Shown: piece after piece, positions 1-7,203 of the stretch
How the letters are laid out: each line of letters opens with the position of its first letter
Position numbering within the stretch: position 1 is the stretch's first letter
DNA from: an uncultured Eubacteriales bacterium
GTDB taxonomy: Bacteria; Bacillota; Clostridia; Lachnospirales; Anaerotignaceae
Reading direction: 5' to 3'
DNA length: 11,950 bases
Assembly: GCA_934552695.1 (NCBI GenBank)
Contig: CAKTER010000034.1
Span: forward strand, 1 to 11,950
Translations under genes and position numbers: made by a program
Notes under the pieces: generated by a model
The model's input: only the letters and a program-made list of their open reading frames with translations
Database searches by the model: none
What the model was told of the DNA's origin: nothing

Positions 1-18
1 CGCATAGGCTGGGGCAGC

Positions 19-1200
19 TTACTTCTGTAAGGCCGCCTTCAGGGCGTCCACCTTGTCCAGCTTTTCCCAAGGCAGATCCAAATCGTTGCGGCCAAAGTGG
101 CCGTAAGCCGCCGTCTGCTTGTAAATAGGCCGGCGCAGGTTAAAGTTGCTGATGATGGCAGCAGGACGCAGGTCGAAGTTTTCTTCCACCAGCTTGGTGA
201 TTTCATCGTCGGGGATAACGCCGGTGCCAAAGGTATCCACCATAATGGACACGGGCTTGGCTACGCCGATGGCATAGGCCAGCTCGACCTCGCACTTTTT
301 GGCAATCCCGGCCGCCACAATGTTCTTGGCCACGTGCCGGGCGGCATAGCAAGCCGAACGGTCCACCTTCGTGGGGTCTTTCCCCGAGAAGGCGCCGCCG
401 CCATGACGGGCATAGCCGCCATAGGTATCCACAATAATTTTCCGGCCGGTCAAGCCGGTATCGCCCATAGGCCCGCCCACAACAAAGCGGCCGGTGGGGT
501 TTACATAAATTTTAGCGCCTTCCAGCATGGCGGCAGGAATTACCGGCTTAATCACTTCCCGGAGCACGTCCTTTTCGATGGTGTCGTGATCCACATCGGC
601 AGCATGCTGGGTGGAAATAACCACCGTGTCTACCCGAACGGGCTTGCCGTTTTCATATTCCACGGTAACCTGAGACTTGCCATCGGGGCGCAGATAGGCC
701 AGAACGCCGTTCTTCCGTACCTCGGTCAACCGACGGGCCAGCTTGTGAGCCAAATAAATGGGCATGGGCATATACTCATCGGTTTCGTCACAGGCAAACC
801 CGAACATCATACCCTGATCCCCGGCGCCGGTGGAGAACTCGTCCTCCTCCGAGCCTTCCTTGGCTTCCAGCGCCTTGTCCACACCCAACGCAATGTCGGG
901 GGACTGGCCGTGAAGGCTGGTCAGCACCGCACAGGTATCGGCGTCAAAGCCGTACTTGCCCCGGGTGTACCCAATCTCCCGAACGGTCTGGCGCACCACA
1001 TCCTCCACGTTAATGTGGCTGGTGGTGGTAATTTCGCCCATAACGGTCACAATGCCCGTCGTGGTAAAGGTTTCGCAGGCCACCCGGGCCTGAGGGTCTT
1101 CGGCCAAAATCGCATCCAAAATTGCGTCCGAAACCTGGTCGCAAATCTTATCGGGATGCCCCTCGGTTACAGACTCCGAAGTAAACAACATCTTCGACAT
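19..1200 (-). CDS. metK: S-adenosylmethionine synthetase
   Basis: Makes S-adenosylmethionine from methionine and ATP in the cytoplasm. The 393-residue product has the usual family length. It carries the N-terminal GHPDK motif (residues 14-18), the signature GAGDQG (125-130) and the glycine-rich GGGAFSGKD loop (267-275), and it ends in the expected YGHFGR region (366-371). The frame is open further upstream to 1269, but that would run into the leader attenuator. The ATG at 1200 is preceded by TAAGGAGGA at 1208-1216 with a 7-base gap, and it begins [15 protein letters not shown] as in the family. It is a single-gene unit with its own promoter, controlled by the SAM-I riboswitch at 1276-1372, which is feedback control by the enzyme's own product. 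Only 18 bases follow the stop, so its terminator is not visible. Confidence 0.98.
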   Translation of the reverse strand: MSKMLFTSESVTEGHPDKICDQVSDAILDAILAEDPQARVACETFTTTGIVTVMGEITTTSHINVEDVVRQTVREIGYTRGKYGFDADTCAVLTSLHGQSPDIALGVDKALEAKEGSEEDEFSTGAGDQGMMFGFACDETDEYMPMPIYLAHKLARRLTEVRKNGVLAYLRPDGKSQVTVEYENGKPVRVDTVVISTQHAADVDHDTIEKDVLREVIKPVIPAAMLEGAKIYVNPTGRFVVGGPMGDTGLTGRKIIVDTYGGYARHGGGAFSGKDPTKVDRSACYAARHVAKNIVAAGIAKKCEVELAYAIGVAKPVSIMVDTFGTGVIPDDEITKLVEENFDLRPAAIISNFNLRRPIYKQTAAYGHFGRNDLDLPWEKLDKVDALKAALQK

Positions 1201-1207
1201 ATATGTA

Positions 1208-1216
1208 TCCTCCTTA
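1208..1216 (-). promoter_or_regulatory. Ribosome binding site of metK
   Basis: The transcript reads TAAGGAGGA, seven bases before the ATG at 1200. It decides the metK start over the longer open frame beginning near 1269. Confidence 0.9.
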
Positions 1217-1244
1217 CTAAATGTATCACACGGCCTTTTTCCAT

Positions 1245-1267
1245 AAAAAAAGACCCGCTTCAGGGCC
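1245..1267 (-). terminator. Candidate attenuator terminator of metK leader
   Basis: The transcript reads GGCCC, a six-base loop UGAAGC, GGGUC, then seven U residues (A-run at 1245-1251 on the plus strand). It lies nine bases after the 3' P1 strand of the SAM-I aptamer and 45 bases before the metK start. This is where an S-box terminator is expected. The stem is only five pairs including one G-U, which is short for an efficient intrinsic terminator. The 5' arm GGCCC could alternatively pair with GGGCC inside the aptamer (within 1343-1348), giving a possible antiterminator. The mechanism is inferred from position. Confidence 0.6.
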
Positions 1268-1275
1268 AATCAGCA

Positions 1276-1372
1276 CTCATCTTCCGCAAACTGCGGGGGA
1301 CTTGGCACCATGGCGTTTTGCGCCGGTTGCCGTGGTTTCGTAGGGCCCTTTCCCTCAACCACTCTGGATAAG
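1276..1372 (-). ncRNA. SAM-I (S-box) riboswitch aptamer
   Basis: The leader RNA matches the S-box consensus closely. The 5' P1 strand CUUAUC (1372-1367) pairs with the 3' strand GAUGAG (1281-1276) over six positions with one G-U. Between them are the conserved GAGUGGUUGAGGGA block, GGCCC with CGAAACC, the invariant GGCAACC (1325-1331), and GGUGCCAA (1302-1309). A P4-like hairpin CCGCA/UGCGG sits just before the P1 closing strand. S-box RNAs bind S-adenosylmethionine and usually switch off methionine and SAM genes when SAM is plentiful. The downstream gene metK is a classic target. It starts a few bases after the predicted transcription start. Confidence 0.95.
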
Positions 1373-1381
1373 CACGGTACA

Positions 1382-1410
1382 ATCCTAGCATATTCCCCCG
1401 GGGCTGTCAA
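1382..1410 (-). promoter_or_regulatory. Housekeeping (sigma-A type) promoter of metK
   Basis: The minus strand has a perfect -35 TTGACA (1410-1405), a 17-base spacer and the -10 TAGGAT (1387-1382), which is preceded by TGC and so has an extended -10. Transcription would begin near 1375, immediately before the riboswitch P1 strand at 1372. This placement supports both calls. Confidence 0.85.
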
Positions 1411-1487
1411 CCAACCTTTCCAGTCATTTGCCCCTTTTTGTACCAAAACCAGACACGGGGGCCAAATTGACTAACAATCCCCAGGGG

Positions 1488-1515
1488 AAAACTCCCCCGA
1501 ATCGGTTCAGGGGAA
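1488..1515 (-). terminator. Possible second hairpin downstream of era
   Basis: The transcript can fold CCCC-U-GAA, loop CCGA, UUC-GGGG, with one bulged base, followed by GAGUUUU. It lies about 20 bases beyond the better era terminator and about 80 bases before the metK promoter. The U-run is only four bases, so it may be a weak back-up terminator or chance pairing in GC-rich DNA. The rest of the 1411-1578 gap shows no gene. Confidence 0.3.
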
Positions 1516-1534
1516 AGGGGCCGCTCCCACATAC

Positions 1535-1568
1535 AAAAAAGGGGCCGCCCCAGCCAAGGCCGCCCCTC
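1535..1568 (-). terminator. Rho-independent terminator after era
   Basis: Starting 10 bases past the era stop, the transcript reads AGGGGC...GCCCCU, a six-pair perfect stem that can continue for two more pairs past a G-G mismatch, followed by six U residues (A-run at 1535-1540 on the plus strand). It closes the yqfC-to-era cluster and separates it from metK. Confidence 0.8.
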
Positions 1569-1578
1569 CTCTGCCGGC

Positions 1579-2484
1579 TTACAGCGTATCGCCGCTATAC
1601 CCAAAGTTCCGCAGCAAAAAGTCACTATCCCGCCAGTTCTTTTTTACTTTTACCCACAGGTTTAAATACACCTGGGAGCCCAGCAGGCCCTCCAAATCCT
1701 TCCGGGCCCGCTTGCCAATCTCTTTCAGCATTTCGCCGTTTTTCCCAATGATAATCCCCTTGTGGCTGTCCCGCTCACAAAAAATCGTGGCCTCCACATC
1801 GATGATCTTCCCCGGTTCCCGGGGGCGCATCCGGGTGATTTCCACGGCCACCCCGTGGGGCACCTCCTCCGCCAACAGCTGCAACGCCTTTTCCCGGATA
1901 ATCTCGGCGGCCAGCTGCCGCTCCGGTTGGTCGGTGACCATATCCGCCGGGAAATACTGGGGCCCCTGGGGCAAATAGCTCCGGATAACCCGCAGCAGCT
2001 CGTCGGTGTTGTCCCCCTTTAGGGCCGAAACGGGGACAATCTCCCGGAAGGGATACAAATCCCGAAAAGCCTCCAGCGCCGGGAGCAAATGGGCCTTATC
2101 CACCGTGTCCAGCTTGTTCATCACCAGCACCACCGGGGTTTTGGTTTTTTGCAGCCGCTCCAGCACCAGCTTGTCCCCGGCCAAGGGCCGGTTCGTAGGC
2201 TCGCACAGCATCAGCACCAGGTCCACCTGGTTCAACGTGGTCTCCGCCGCCCGTACCATATAGTCCCCCAGCTTGTGCCGGGCCGTATGGATGCCGGGGG
2301 TATCGATAAACACCGCCTGCATGTCCTCGGTGGTCAAAATACTTTTAATCTGGTTCCGGGTCGTTTGCGGCTTGGGCGAAATAATGGCCACCTTTTCCCC
2401 CACCAGCCGGTTCATCAGAGTGGACTTGCCCACATTGGGCCGTCCCACCAGCGACACGAACCCCGAACGAAATTCCTTTTTCAA
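1579..2484 (-). CDS. era: GTPase Era
   Basis: Essential Ras-like GTPase that binds 16S rRNA near its 3' end and assists 30S ribosome assembly. The 301-residue product has the usual length. GTP-binding motifs are GRPNVGKS (14-21), DTPGIH (61-66), NKLD (123-126) and SALKG (153-157). The C-terminal KH RNA-binding domain contains GIIIGKNG (243-250) and ends in the usual LWVKVKKNWR stretch. The start is set at a TTG encoding the KKEFRSGF N-terminus typical of Era, with AAAGGAGAG six bases upstream. A GTG seven codons earlier would place the ribosome binding site inside the gene, so it was rejected. It is the last gene of the cluster, 78 bases after the glycosylase gene. recO, often next in Firmicutes, is not present. 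Confidence 0.97.
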   Translation of the reverse strand: MKKEFRSGFVSLVGRPNVGKSTLMNRLVGEKVAIISPKPQTTRNQIKSILTTEDMQAVFIDTPGIHTARHKLGDYMVRAAETTLNQVDLVLMLCEPTNRPLAGDKLVLERLQKTKTPVVLVMNKLDTVDKAHLLPALEAFRDLYPFREIVPVSALKGDNTDELLRVIRSYLPQGPQYFPADMVTDQPERQLAAEIIREKALQLLAEEVPHGVAVEITRMRPREPGKIIDVEATIFCERDSHKGIIIGKNGEMLKEIGKRARKDLEGLLGSQVYLNLWVKVKKNWRDSDFLLRNFGYSGDTL

Positions 2485-2490
2485 ACAGGT

Positions 2491-2499
2491 CTCTCCTTT
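2491..2499 (-). promoter_or_regulatory. Ribosome binding site fixing TTG start of era
   Basis: The transcript reads AAAGGAGAG, six bases before the TTG at 2484. No ATG lies at a suitable distance. This site and the Era family N-terminus together support the TTG start. Confidence 0.8.
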
Positions 2500-2562
2500 A
2501 TACACAAAATGGCTCGTTGATACCCCTCGTTTATTTGCTTTTCCCGCATTCTCCGCCGGCTT

Positions 2563-3138
2563 TTACCGGGGCCGCTCCGCCGGGAACAGCTCGTACAGCT
2601 TATCCCGAACGGCCTGTATATCCTCCCAAGCCGGGCGCTTTTTGCTGGCGTCCCGCAGCAGCGCCGAGGGATGATAGGTCGCCATCATGGAACAGCCCTT
2701 CCGCTCCATCCACTGGCCTCGCTGCCGGGTGATTTTAAATCCCGGGTCAATCAGGGCCTGTGCGGCAATCCGCCCCAGGCAGACCACGATTTTGGGCCGC
2801 AGCAGCAGAAACTGGTAGCGCAGATAGTTCATACAGGCCGCCTGCTCGTCATCGTGGGGGTCCCGGTTCCCCGGGGGACGGCACTTTACCACATTGGCAA
2901 TATAATACTGTTCCTCCCGCAGGCCCGCCGCCGCAAGCATTTTGTCCAAAAGCTGCCCTGCCGGGCCCACAAAGGGCAGGCCGGTCGCATCCTCCTGCTG
3001 GCCCGGGCCCTCGCCCACAAACAAAATTTTCCCGGTCTTGCTCCCCCGGCCAATAACCACTTGGGTGCGGGTCTCCCACAAGCGGCACTTTTGGCAGCTT
3101 TGGCAGGCCCCCTCCAGGGTTTCCCAATCCACCCCCAT
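2563..3138 (-). CDS. Family 4 uracil-DNA glycosylase (4Fe-4S)
   Basis: Removes uracil from DNA, the first step of base-excision repair after cytosine deamination or dUTP misincorporation. The 191-residue product shows the family-4 layout. Cys15/Cys18, Cys86 (KCRPPGNRDP) and Cys102 are the expected 4Fe-4S ligands. The active-site motif is GEGPGQQED (42-50), followed by GLPFVGPAG (53-61), and the C-terminal motif is HPSALLR (156-162). Cys12 is an additional N-terminal cysteine. The gene starts one base after the cdd stop, and its ribosome binding site AAAGGAGGA is formed by the last cdd codons, so the two are probably translationally coupled. A glycosylase at this place is not part of the usual ybeY-cdd-era order. 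It may be an insertion specific to this lineage. Confidence 0.95.
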   Translation of the reverse strand: MGVDWETLEGACQSCQKCRLWETRTQVVIGRGSKTGKILFVGEGPGQQEDATGLPFVGPAGQLLDKMLAAAGLREEQYYIANVVKCRPPGNRDPHDDEQAACMNYLRYQFLLLRPKIVVCLGRIAAQALIDPGFKITRQRGQWMERKGCSMMATYHPSALLRDASKKRPAWEDIQAVRDKLYELFPAERPR

Positions 3139-3139
3139 G

Positions 3140-3526
3140 CTACTCCTCCTTTAACACAAAGGCATAGGGCAAAATCTCGTCCACCGTCAGCTCCCGTGCG
3201 GCGCCGTCGGAATCCTGCACCACCAAAAGCCCCTTCGGCATCAGCTCGGAAATCACCTGCCGGCACACGCCGCAGGGATAGGTGGGGTCGTTGTCCGAAA
3301 CCACCGCCAGCTTACAAAACTCCCGTTCCCCCGCCGCCATGGCCGCCGACAGGGCCGTGCGCTCGGCGCAAATGGTGGCCGCATACCCGGCGTTTTCAAT
3401 GTTGCAGCCCAAAAACACCTTCCCCGAGGCCGTTAAGAGTGCCGCCCCCACCCGAAAATGGGAATAGGGGGCATAGGCGTTTTTCTGCGCCAACCGGGCC
3501 TGTGCCAGCAGTTCCAAATTATCCAT
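3140..3526 (-). CDS. cdd: Cytidine deaminase
   Basis: Converts cytidine and deoxycytidine to uridine and deoxyuridine in pyrimidine salvage. At 128 residues it is the short, homotetrameric type. Zinc ligands are Cys53 in the CAE motif and Cys85 and Cys88 in PCGVC; Glu55 is the catalytic proton shuttle. The substrate-binding NIENAGY sequence is at 42-48, and the N-terminal YAPYSHFRVGAAL (18-30) is characteristic. The ATG at 3526 has AAGGAGGA at about six bases. It lies 18 bases after the DUF3048 lipoprotein gene and one base before the uracil-DNA glycosylase gene, whose ribosome binding site it contains. In many Firmicutes cdd lies between dgkA and era. Confidence 0.97.
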   Translation of the reverse strand: MDNLELLAQARLAQKNAYAPYSHFRVGAALLTASGKVFLGCNIENAGYAATICAERTALSAAMAAGEREFCKLAVVSDNDPTYPCGVCRQVISELMPKGLLVVQDSDGAARELTVDEILPYAFVLKEE

Positions 3527-3544
3527 CCCGCATCCTCCTTTTCG

Positions 3545-4615
3545 TTATTCCATGGTCAGGGCCCCGCCGGTGGCGTGGACGCACACCCAGGTTTTCCCCG
3601 GGTTCAGGGTCAGCTCGTTCCCGTCGTCCCCGTACCACGCCGTAGGGGTATAGTAATTGGCTTTTTTCCAGGTAACGGCCATGCACTTCCCGCCGGTGAT
3701 GTAGTAGCCGGTGCCGCTGCCCACCAAATCCACATCTCGCCGCCCGGCGTCGTCGATGACCCGCATATCCGCCATTTGGATCAGGATGTTGGTGCAGGTC
3801 AGGGTCTCTCCGGTCTGGTCGTCGATCTGGGGAGAACCGCTTTGCCAGCGCTCGTACACCCCGGTCTCGGGCTGGTAATAAAACTCGCCCACCTGATAGT
3901 CGGAATAATGTATCTTTACGGTAGAGGCCGCCGTCCCGCTGGGCAGCTCCGTTACCTCGTCCCGGAACGTAAACATCCCCTCATACCCGGCCTCCTCCGT
4001 CATACGGTAGCCGTGGTTTTCGCAGCTTTGGTACACCTCGTCGGCGCTGATATACGAGGAATGCTCGTACATCCCCGGCGCATTCATCCGCTGCTTATCC
4101 CGCCAAAAGGCCGTGGTATCGCTCATCCCGTCCAAATCATCCAAATCCCGGTTGCGGATGGCGGCATATCCCCCCTCGCTGCCGCCGTGGTGGATATAAA
4201 CGGCGTCGTTATCCAATGCAAAATAGGTGTAATAATCCCGGGCGCTGCGGACCGGGCCAATCTTATCCCCGGAAAGGGTTTGGAACACCGCCACCAACCG
4301 GGTAATATCCCCCTCGGCCAGGCACTCATACAGTATATCGGCCTGCCCAATCCCGCTTTGGGGCAGGGCCTTGTGGAGGTTATTAATCATCACCGCTACC
4401 GGCCGCTTTTGGGCCGCCGCTTCTTCCACATACAGCCCTGTTAAAGGGTTTTTGGCCATCCCCTCGTAGGGGTCTTTTTCCGGCTCCGGCGTTTCCTCCG
4501 GCTGCTGCTCCTCCTGCCGGTCCGGCTCGGTTGGCTCCGCCTCCTTTTTCCCGCCGGAGCATCCGGTAACCAGCAGCATGGCGCACAGCGCCACAGCGCC
4601 CCATTGTTTTTTCAC
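3545..4615 (-). CDS. DUF3048 domain lipoprotein (YerB-like)
   Basis: Predicted surface lipoprotein of unknown function, 356 residues from a GTG start. The signal sequence is short, with basic residues and a hydrophobic stretch (6-16), and ends in the lipobox LVTGC with Cys19 as the lipidated residue. A Pro/Glu-rich linker (about 23-49) follows. The DUF3048 domain then runs from NPLTGLYV (56-63) through RPVAVMINN (71-79), QSGIGQADILYE (86-97) and GPVRSARDYY (120-129), with a second conserved part from about 230 to the end. The frame stays open upstream into ybeY. The GTG is chosen because it gives a proper signal peptide, follows AAGGGGG by eight bases and clears the ybeY stop by 13 bases. It occupies the place where dgkA usually lies. 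Bacillus YerB is the named relative; a cell-envelope role is inference. Confidence 0.9.
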   Translation of the reverse strand: MKKQWGAVALCAMLLVTGCSGGKKEAEPTEPDRQEEQQPEETPEPEKDPYEGMAKNPLTGLYVEEAAAQKRPVAVMINNLHKALPQSGIGQADILYECLAEGDITRLVAVFQTLSGDKIGPVRSARDYYTYFALDNDAVYIHHGGSEGGYAAIRNRDLDDLDGMSDTTAFWRDKQRMNAPGMYEHSSYISADEVYQSCENHGYRMTEEAGYEGMFTFRDEVTELPSGTAASTVKIHYSDYQVGEFYYQPETGVYERWQSGSPQIDDQTGETLTCTNILIQMADMRVIDDAGRRDVDLVGSGTGYYITGGKCMAVTWKKANYYTPTAWYGDDGNELTLNPGKTWVCVHATGGALTME

Positions 4616-4623
4616 CCAGTTTT

Positions 4624-4630
4624 CCCCCTT
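4624..4630 (-). promoter_or_regulatory. Ribosome binding site fixing GTG start of lipoprotein
   Basis: The transcript reads AAGGGGG, eight bases before the GTG at 4615. It overlaps the ybeY stop codon (4629-4631), which suggests coupled translation. Confidence 0.65.
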
Positions 4631-5072
4631 ATACTCTCGGTATCCCGGCCTGCTGTAAAATAGCCTCCTGCCGGGCAAACATATCCTTTTCCTCTTCCGG
4701 CCCCATGTGGTCGTAGCCCAACAAATGCAGCATACTGTGAGCTGTCAAAAAAGCCAGCTCCCGCCGCAAACTATGGCCATATTCCGCCGCTTGCGCCTTC
4801 GCCCGTTCCAGCGAAATAATAATATCTCCCAGCAGCCGCTCCCCGGCCTCGTTTTCGGTCTCGTCCTCTTGGGGGAACGAAAGCACATCCGTGGGCCGAT
4901 CCACGTGCCGGAACCGCCGGTTCAGCTCCCAAATCTCGCCATCGTCCACCAGCGAGACCGAGACCTCGCAGGGGTACTCCACCTGCTCGTAAGCCAGGGC
5001 CGCCCGGGCCACCAGCTCAAACAGGCTCTCGTCCACCGGCTCTCCCGTCCGGTTATCCAACAGCAGCGTCAT
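4629..5072 (-). CDS. ybeY: Endoribonuclease YbeY
   Basis: Single-strand endoribonuclease involved in 16S rRNA 3'-end maturation and ribosome quality control. The product is 147 residues, normal for the family. The metal site is the H-x3-H-x5-H motif in HSMLHLLGYDH: His112, His116 and His122. Upstream signature residues include NRRFRHVDRPTDVLSFP (51-67) and LLGDIIIS (80-87). The ATG at 5072 lies within the 3' end of the pgpH-like gene (20-base overlap), with AGGAGGAGGGG upstream. YbeY and Era act on the same end of 16S rRNA and are often neighbours, so finding both in this cluster is expected. Confidence 0.96.
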   Translation of the reverse strand: MTLLLDNRTGEPVDESLFELVARAALAYEQVEYPCEVSVSLVDDGEIWELNRRFRHVDRPTDVLSFPQEDETENEAGERLLGDIIISLERAKAQAAEYGHSLRRELAFLTAHSMLHLLGYDHMGPEEEKDMFARQEAILQQAGIPRV

Positions 5073-7173
5073 GGTGCCGCCCCTCCTCCTGCATTTTCTT
5101 AACTTCTTCCTCCCGGGGGTACTGCACCCGGTCGTGATACATTCCCTGAAACACCCGTAAAAACGCCAGCCGGGCCGTTTCCAAATCCTTAATGGCCAAA
5201 TCGCTTTGGGCCAGCTGTCCGTCGTCCAGCTTGTCCTTAATCAGCCGCCCAATCAGGGCCTCGATGGCGTCCCCGGTCTTGCCGGCAGCCACGTTGGCCC
5301 GCACCGCCGCCTCCACCGTATCGGCCAGCATCACCAGAGCCGCCTCCCGGCTTTGGGGAATGGGCCCCTCGTACCGGAAATCCATCTCATTGACCGCCTC
5401 GGCCCCGTACTTTTTGCAGGCCTGAGCATAAAAATATTTGATGAGAGAGGTGCCGTGGTGCTGGCCCACGATATCGGCCACCGGCCGGGGCAGCTTTTGC
5501 TGCGCCGCCAGCTCCTTGCCATAGGTAATATGCCCCTGCAAAATGCGGGCGCTCTGTTCCGGCTCCAGCCGGTCATGGGGATTGTCCGCCCCCTGGTTTT
5601 CGGAAAAATACAAGGGATACTTCAGCTTGCCAATGTCGTGATAATAGGCCCCTACCCGGGCCAGCGTGGCGTTGGCCCCGACTTCATAGGCCGCCGTTTC
5701 GGCTAAATTGGCCACAATCAGGCTGTGGTGATAGGTCCCCGGGGCCTCCAGCATCAGCCGGCGCAGCAGCGGGTTTTGGGGGTTTACCAGCTCCAGCAGC
5801 TTGGTGGGGGTATTGGCTTCAAAGGCCGCCTCCCACAAGGGCAGGCTGCCCACCGCCACCAGCACCGACAGGGCCCCGGTCAAAATGGTACAGGCCGACT
5901 CCCGCCACAGCTCCGGCGAAAGCCCCCCCTGCACAAAGACCCCAATGGCCAGGTAGCAGATAAAATTTACCGCCCCCATCCCCACACACACCAAAACCGT
6001 TTTGTTCCGTTTTTCGGTAAAGGGCATCATAAACGCTGCCAGGGTGCCGGTGATAAGGTAATACAGCAAAAAGCTGATGTCACCGTTAAAAATAAACAGG
6101 CCAATAACGCAGACCATAGCGTTTAACACCGCCGCCCGCCGGCTGTCCAGCAAAATAGAGATGAGCATGGCAAACAAGGTGACGGGTAAAAACACAAAGC
6201 TGGACAGGGTGGCCATGGCCCGGATAATCACCATGGTAATGATGTAGGCGGTAAAAAGCATCCATACCTCGTTGCCCGCAAGCTTCCGGCGGCTGCCCCG
6301 GAAATAGAGGGCCGCCCCGGCGTACAGCAACGCCGTTAAGGCCAGGGACGCCGCAAAGGGCTCGGCATTCCCCGCATAGTCGGGATTCGTCAGGTTCAGC
6401 TCCTCCAAAATCCCGTAGATTTCCGGGGTCACAATCTCCCCCTCGTCCACCAGCTTCTGGTTTTTGTAAACCATCACCGGCTTCACCGCCGCCGCCCGCT
6501 GGTCGGCCAGGGCGTCCATGGCCTCCTGATCCAGCACCAGGTTGGGGGCCAGGGTCCCCTCGGCCACACTATACGCCAGCTGCTGCAAAGGCGTATCCCA
6601 ACCCAAATCCTCGGCATACTCCCGGGCCAGAGCATAGGACTTGTCCAGTGTGTCCCCGGTAACCCCCTGATCCAGCACCTTTTCGGTCACATCCAACACA
6701 TCGGCCACAAAGCGCTGCCGCTCCGCTGCTGCCAAAGCCCGGTAAGCGTCAAACTGGGCGGTGGTGGGCAGCACCGGAATGGAAAACACGGCGTCCCGGT
6801 AGCTGAGGGGCGTTGCCTCCTCGTCCTCGGCCGCCGCCGCTTCCGAAGCCTCCAGCTTTAACAAAAAATCGTCCATATCGCTGAAAAACCAGCGGACTTT
6901 ATCCACCACGGTGTCCCGCACGCTGTCGTCCTGCTTGTACAGCGTCCCCACCGAGGCCCGGGCCTCCTCCCGCAGGCGCTCCGTTGCCGCCACATTTTCC
7001 ACGTCCCGGTCGGCCACATACCGCTTGGGGGACACCTGCCCCACCTCCACCACTTCCTTATCGTGTACATACGAGCCCGTAACGATAAAAATAGCGGTTA
7101 GGGCAAAGGCCACGGCCATCAGCAGCCGATCCAGCCAGGGGGTGCGCTTTTGGGTCACTGCAACTTTTTCCAT
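5053..7173 (-). CDS. pgpH: 7TM-HD phosphohydrolase, PgpH-like c-di-AMP phosphodiesterase
   Basis: Integral membrane HD-domain protein. Characterised relatives (Listeria PgpH, Bacillus YqfF) degrade cyclic-di-AMP. The 706 residues read as an N-terminal membrane helix (about 17-34), a large extracytoplasmic domain (about 37-270), roughly seven membrane helices (about 273-446), then a cytoplasmic HD domain. Catalytic residues are visible: His482/His483, the His512-Asp513 pair in YYHDIGKLKYP, His548, His572/His573 and Asp618 in LADTVEA. The ATG at 7173 has GGGAGG upstream. It lies 30 bases after phoH, and its last 20 bases overlap ybeY. The c-di-AMP substrate is by family; it has not been shown for this protein. 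All key metal ligands appear intact. Confidence 0.94.
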   Translation of the reverse strand: MEKVAVTQKRTPWLDRLLMAVAFALTAIFIVTGSYVHDKEVVEVGQVSPKRYVADRDVENVAATERLREEARASVGTLYKQDDSVRDTVVDKVRWFFSDMDDFLLKLEASEAAAAEDEEATPLSYRDAVFSIPVLPTTAQFDAYRALAAAERQRFVADVLDVTEKVLDQGVTGDTLDKSYALAREYAEDLGWDTPLQQLAYSVAEGTLAPNLVLDQEAMDALADQRAAAVKPVMVYKNQKLVDEGEIVTPEIYGILEELNLTNPDYAGNAEPFAASLALTALLYAGAALYFRGSRRKLAGNEVWMLFTAYIITMVIIRAMATLSSFVFLPVTLFAMLISILLDSRRAAVLNAMVCVIGLFIFNGDISFLLYYLITGTLAAFMMPFTEKRNKTVLVCVGMGAVNFICYLAIGVFVQGGLSPELWRESACTILTGALSVLVAVGSLPLWEAAFEANTPTKLLELVNPQNPLLRRLMLEAPGTYHHSLIVANLAETAAYEVGANATLARVGAYYHDIGKLKYPLYFSENQGADNPHDRLEPEQSARILQGHITYGKELAAQQKLPRPVADIVGQHHGTSLIKYFYAQACKKYGAEAVNEMDFRYEGPIPQSREAALVMLADTVEAAVRANVAAGKTGDAIEALIGRLIKDKLDDGQLAQSDLAIKDLETARLAFLRVFQGMYHDRVQYPREEEVKKMQEEGRHHDAAVG

Positions 7174-7203
7174 GGTCTGCCTCCCTTGTGGGGTGGGACG
7201 GGC

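Noticed and set aside
97..1371. Plus-strand open frame of 424 codons opposite metK
   Set aside because: It is the antisense of an unmistakable metK and its riboswitch. Its translation shows no recognisable family and is rich in Gly, His and Pro, as expected from a GC-rich shadow.
2494..2505. TATAAA sequence as a promoter for era, and a GTG start at 2505
   Set aside because: TATAAA overlaps the ribosome binding site and would leave almost no leader, and no -35 is visible. The GTG at 2505 places the ribosome binding site inside the gene and adds residues absent from Era proteins.
2671..3645. Long plus-strand frame opposite the glycosylase and cdd
   Set aside because: It overlaps three real minus-strand genes, is very rich in Pro and Arg, has no family motif and no convincing ribosome binding site.
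3458..4444. Plus-strand frame of 328 codons opposite the lipoprotein gene
   Set aside because: It covers a clear DUF3048 lipoprotein on the other strand and shows no domain of its own.
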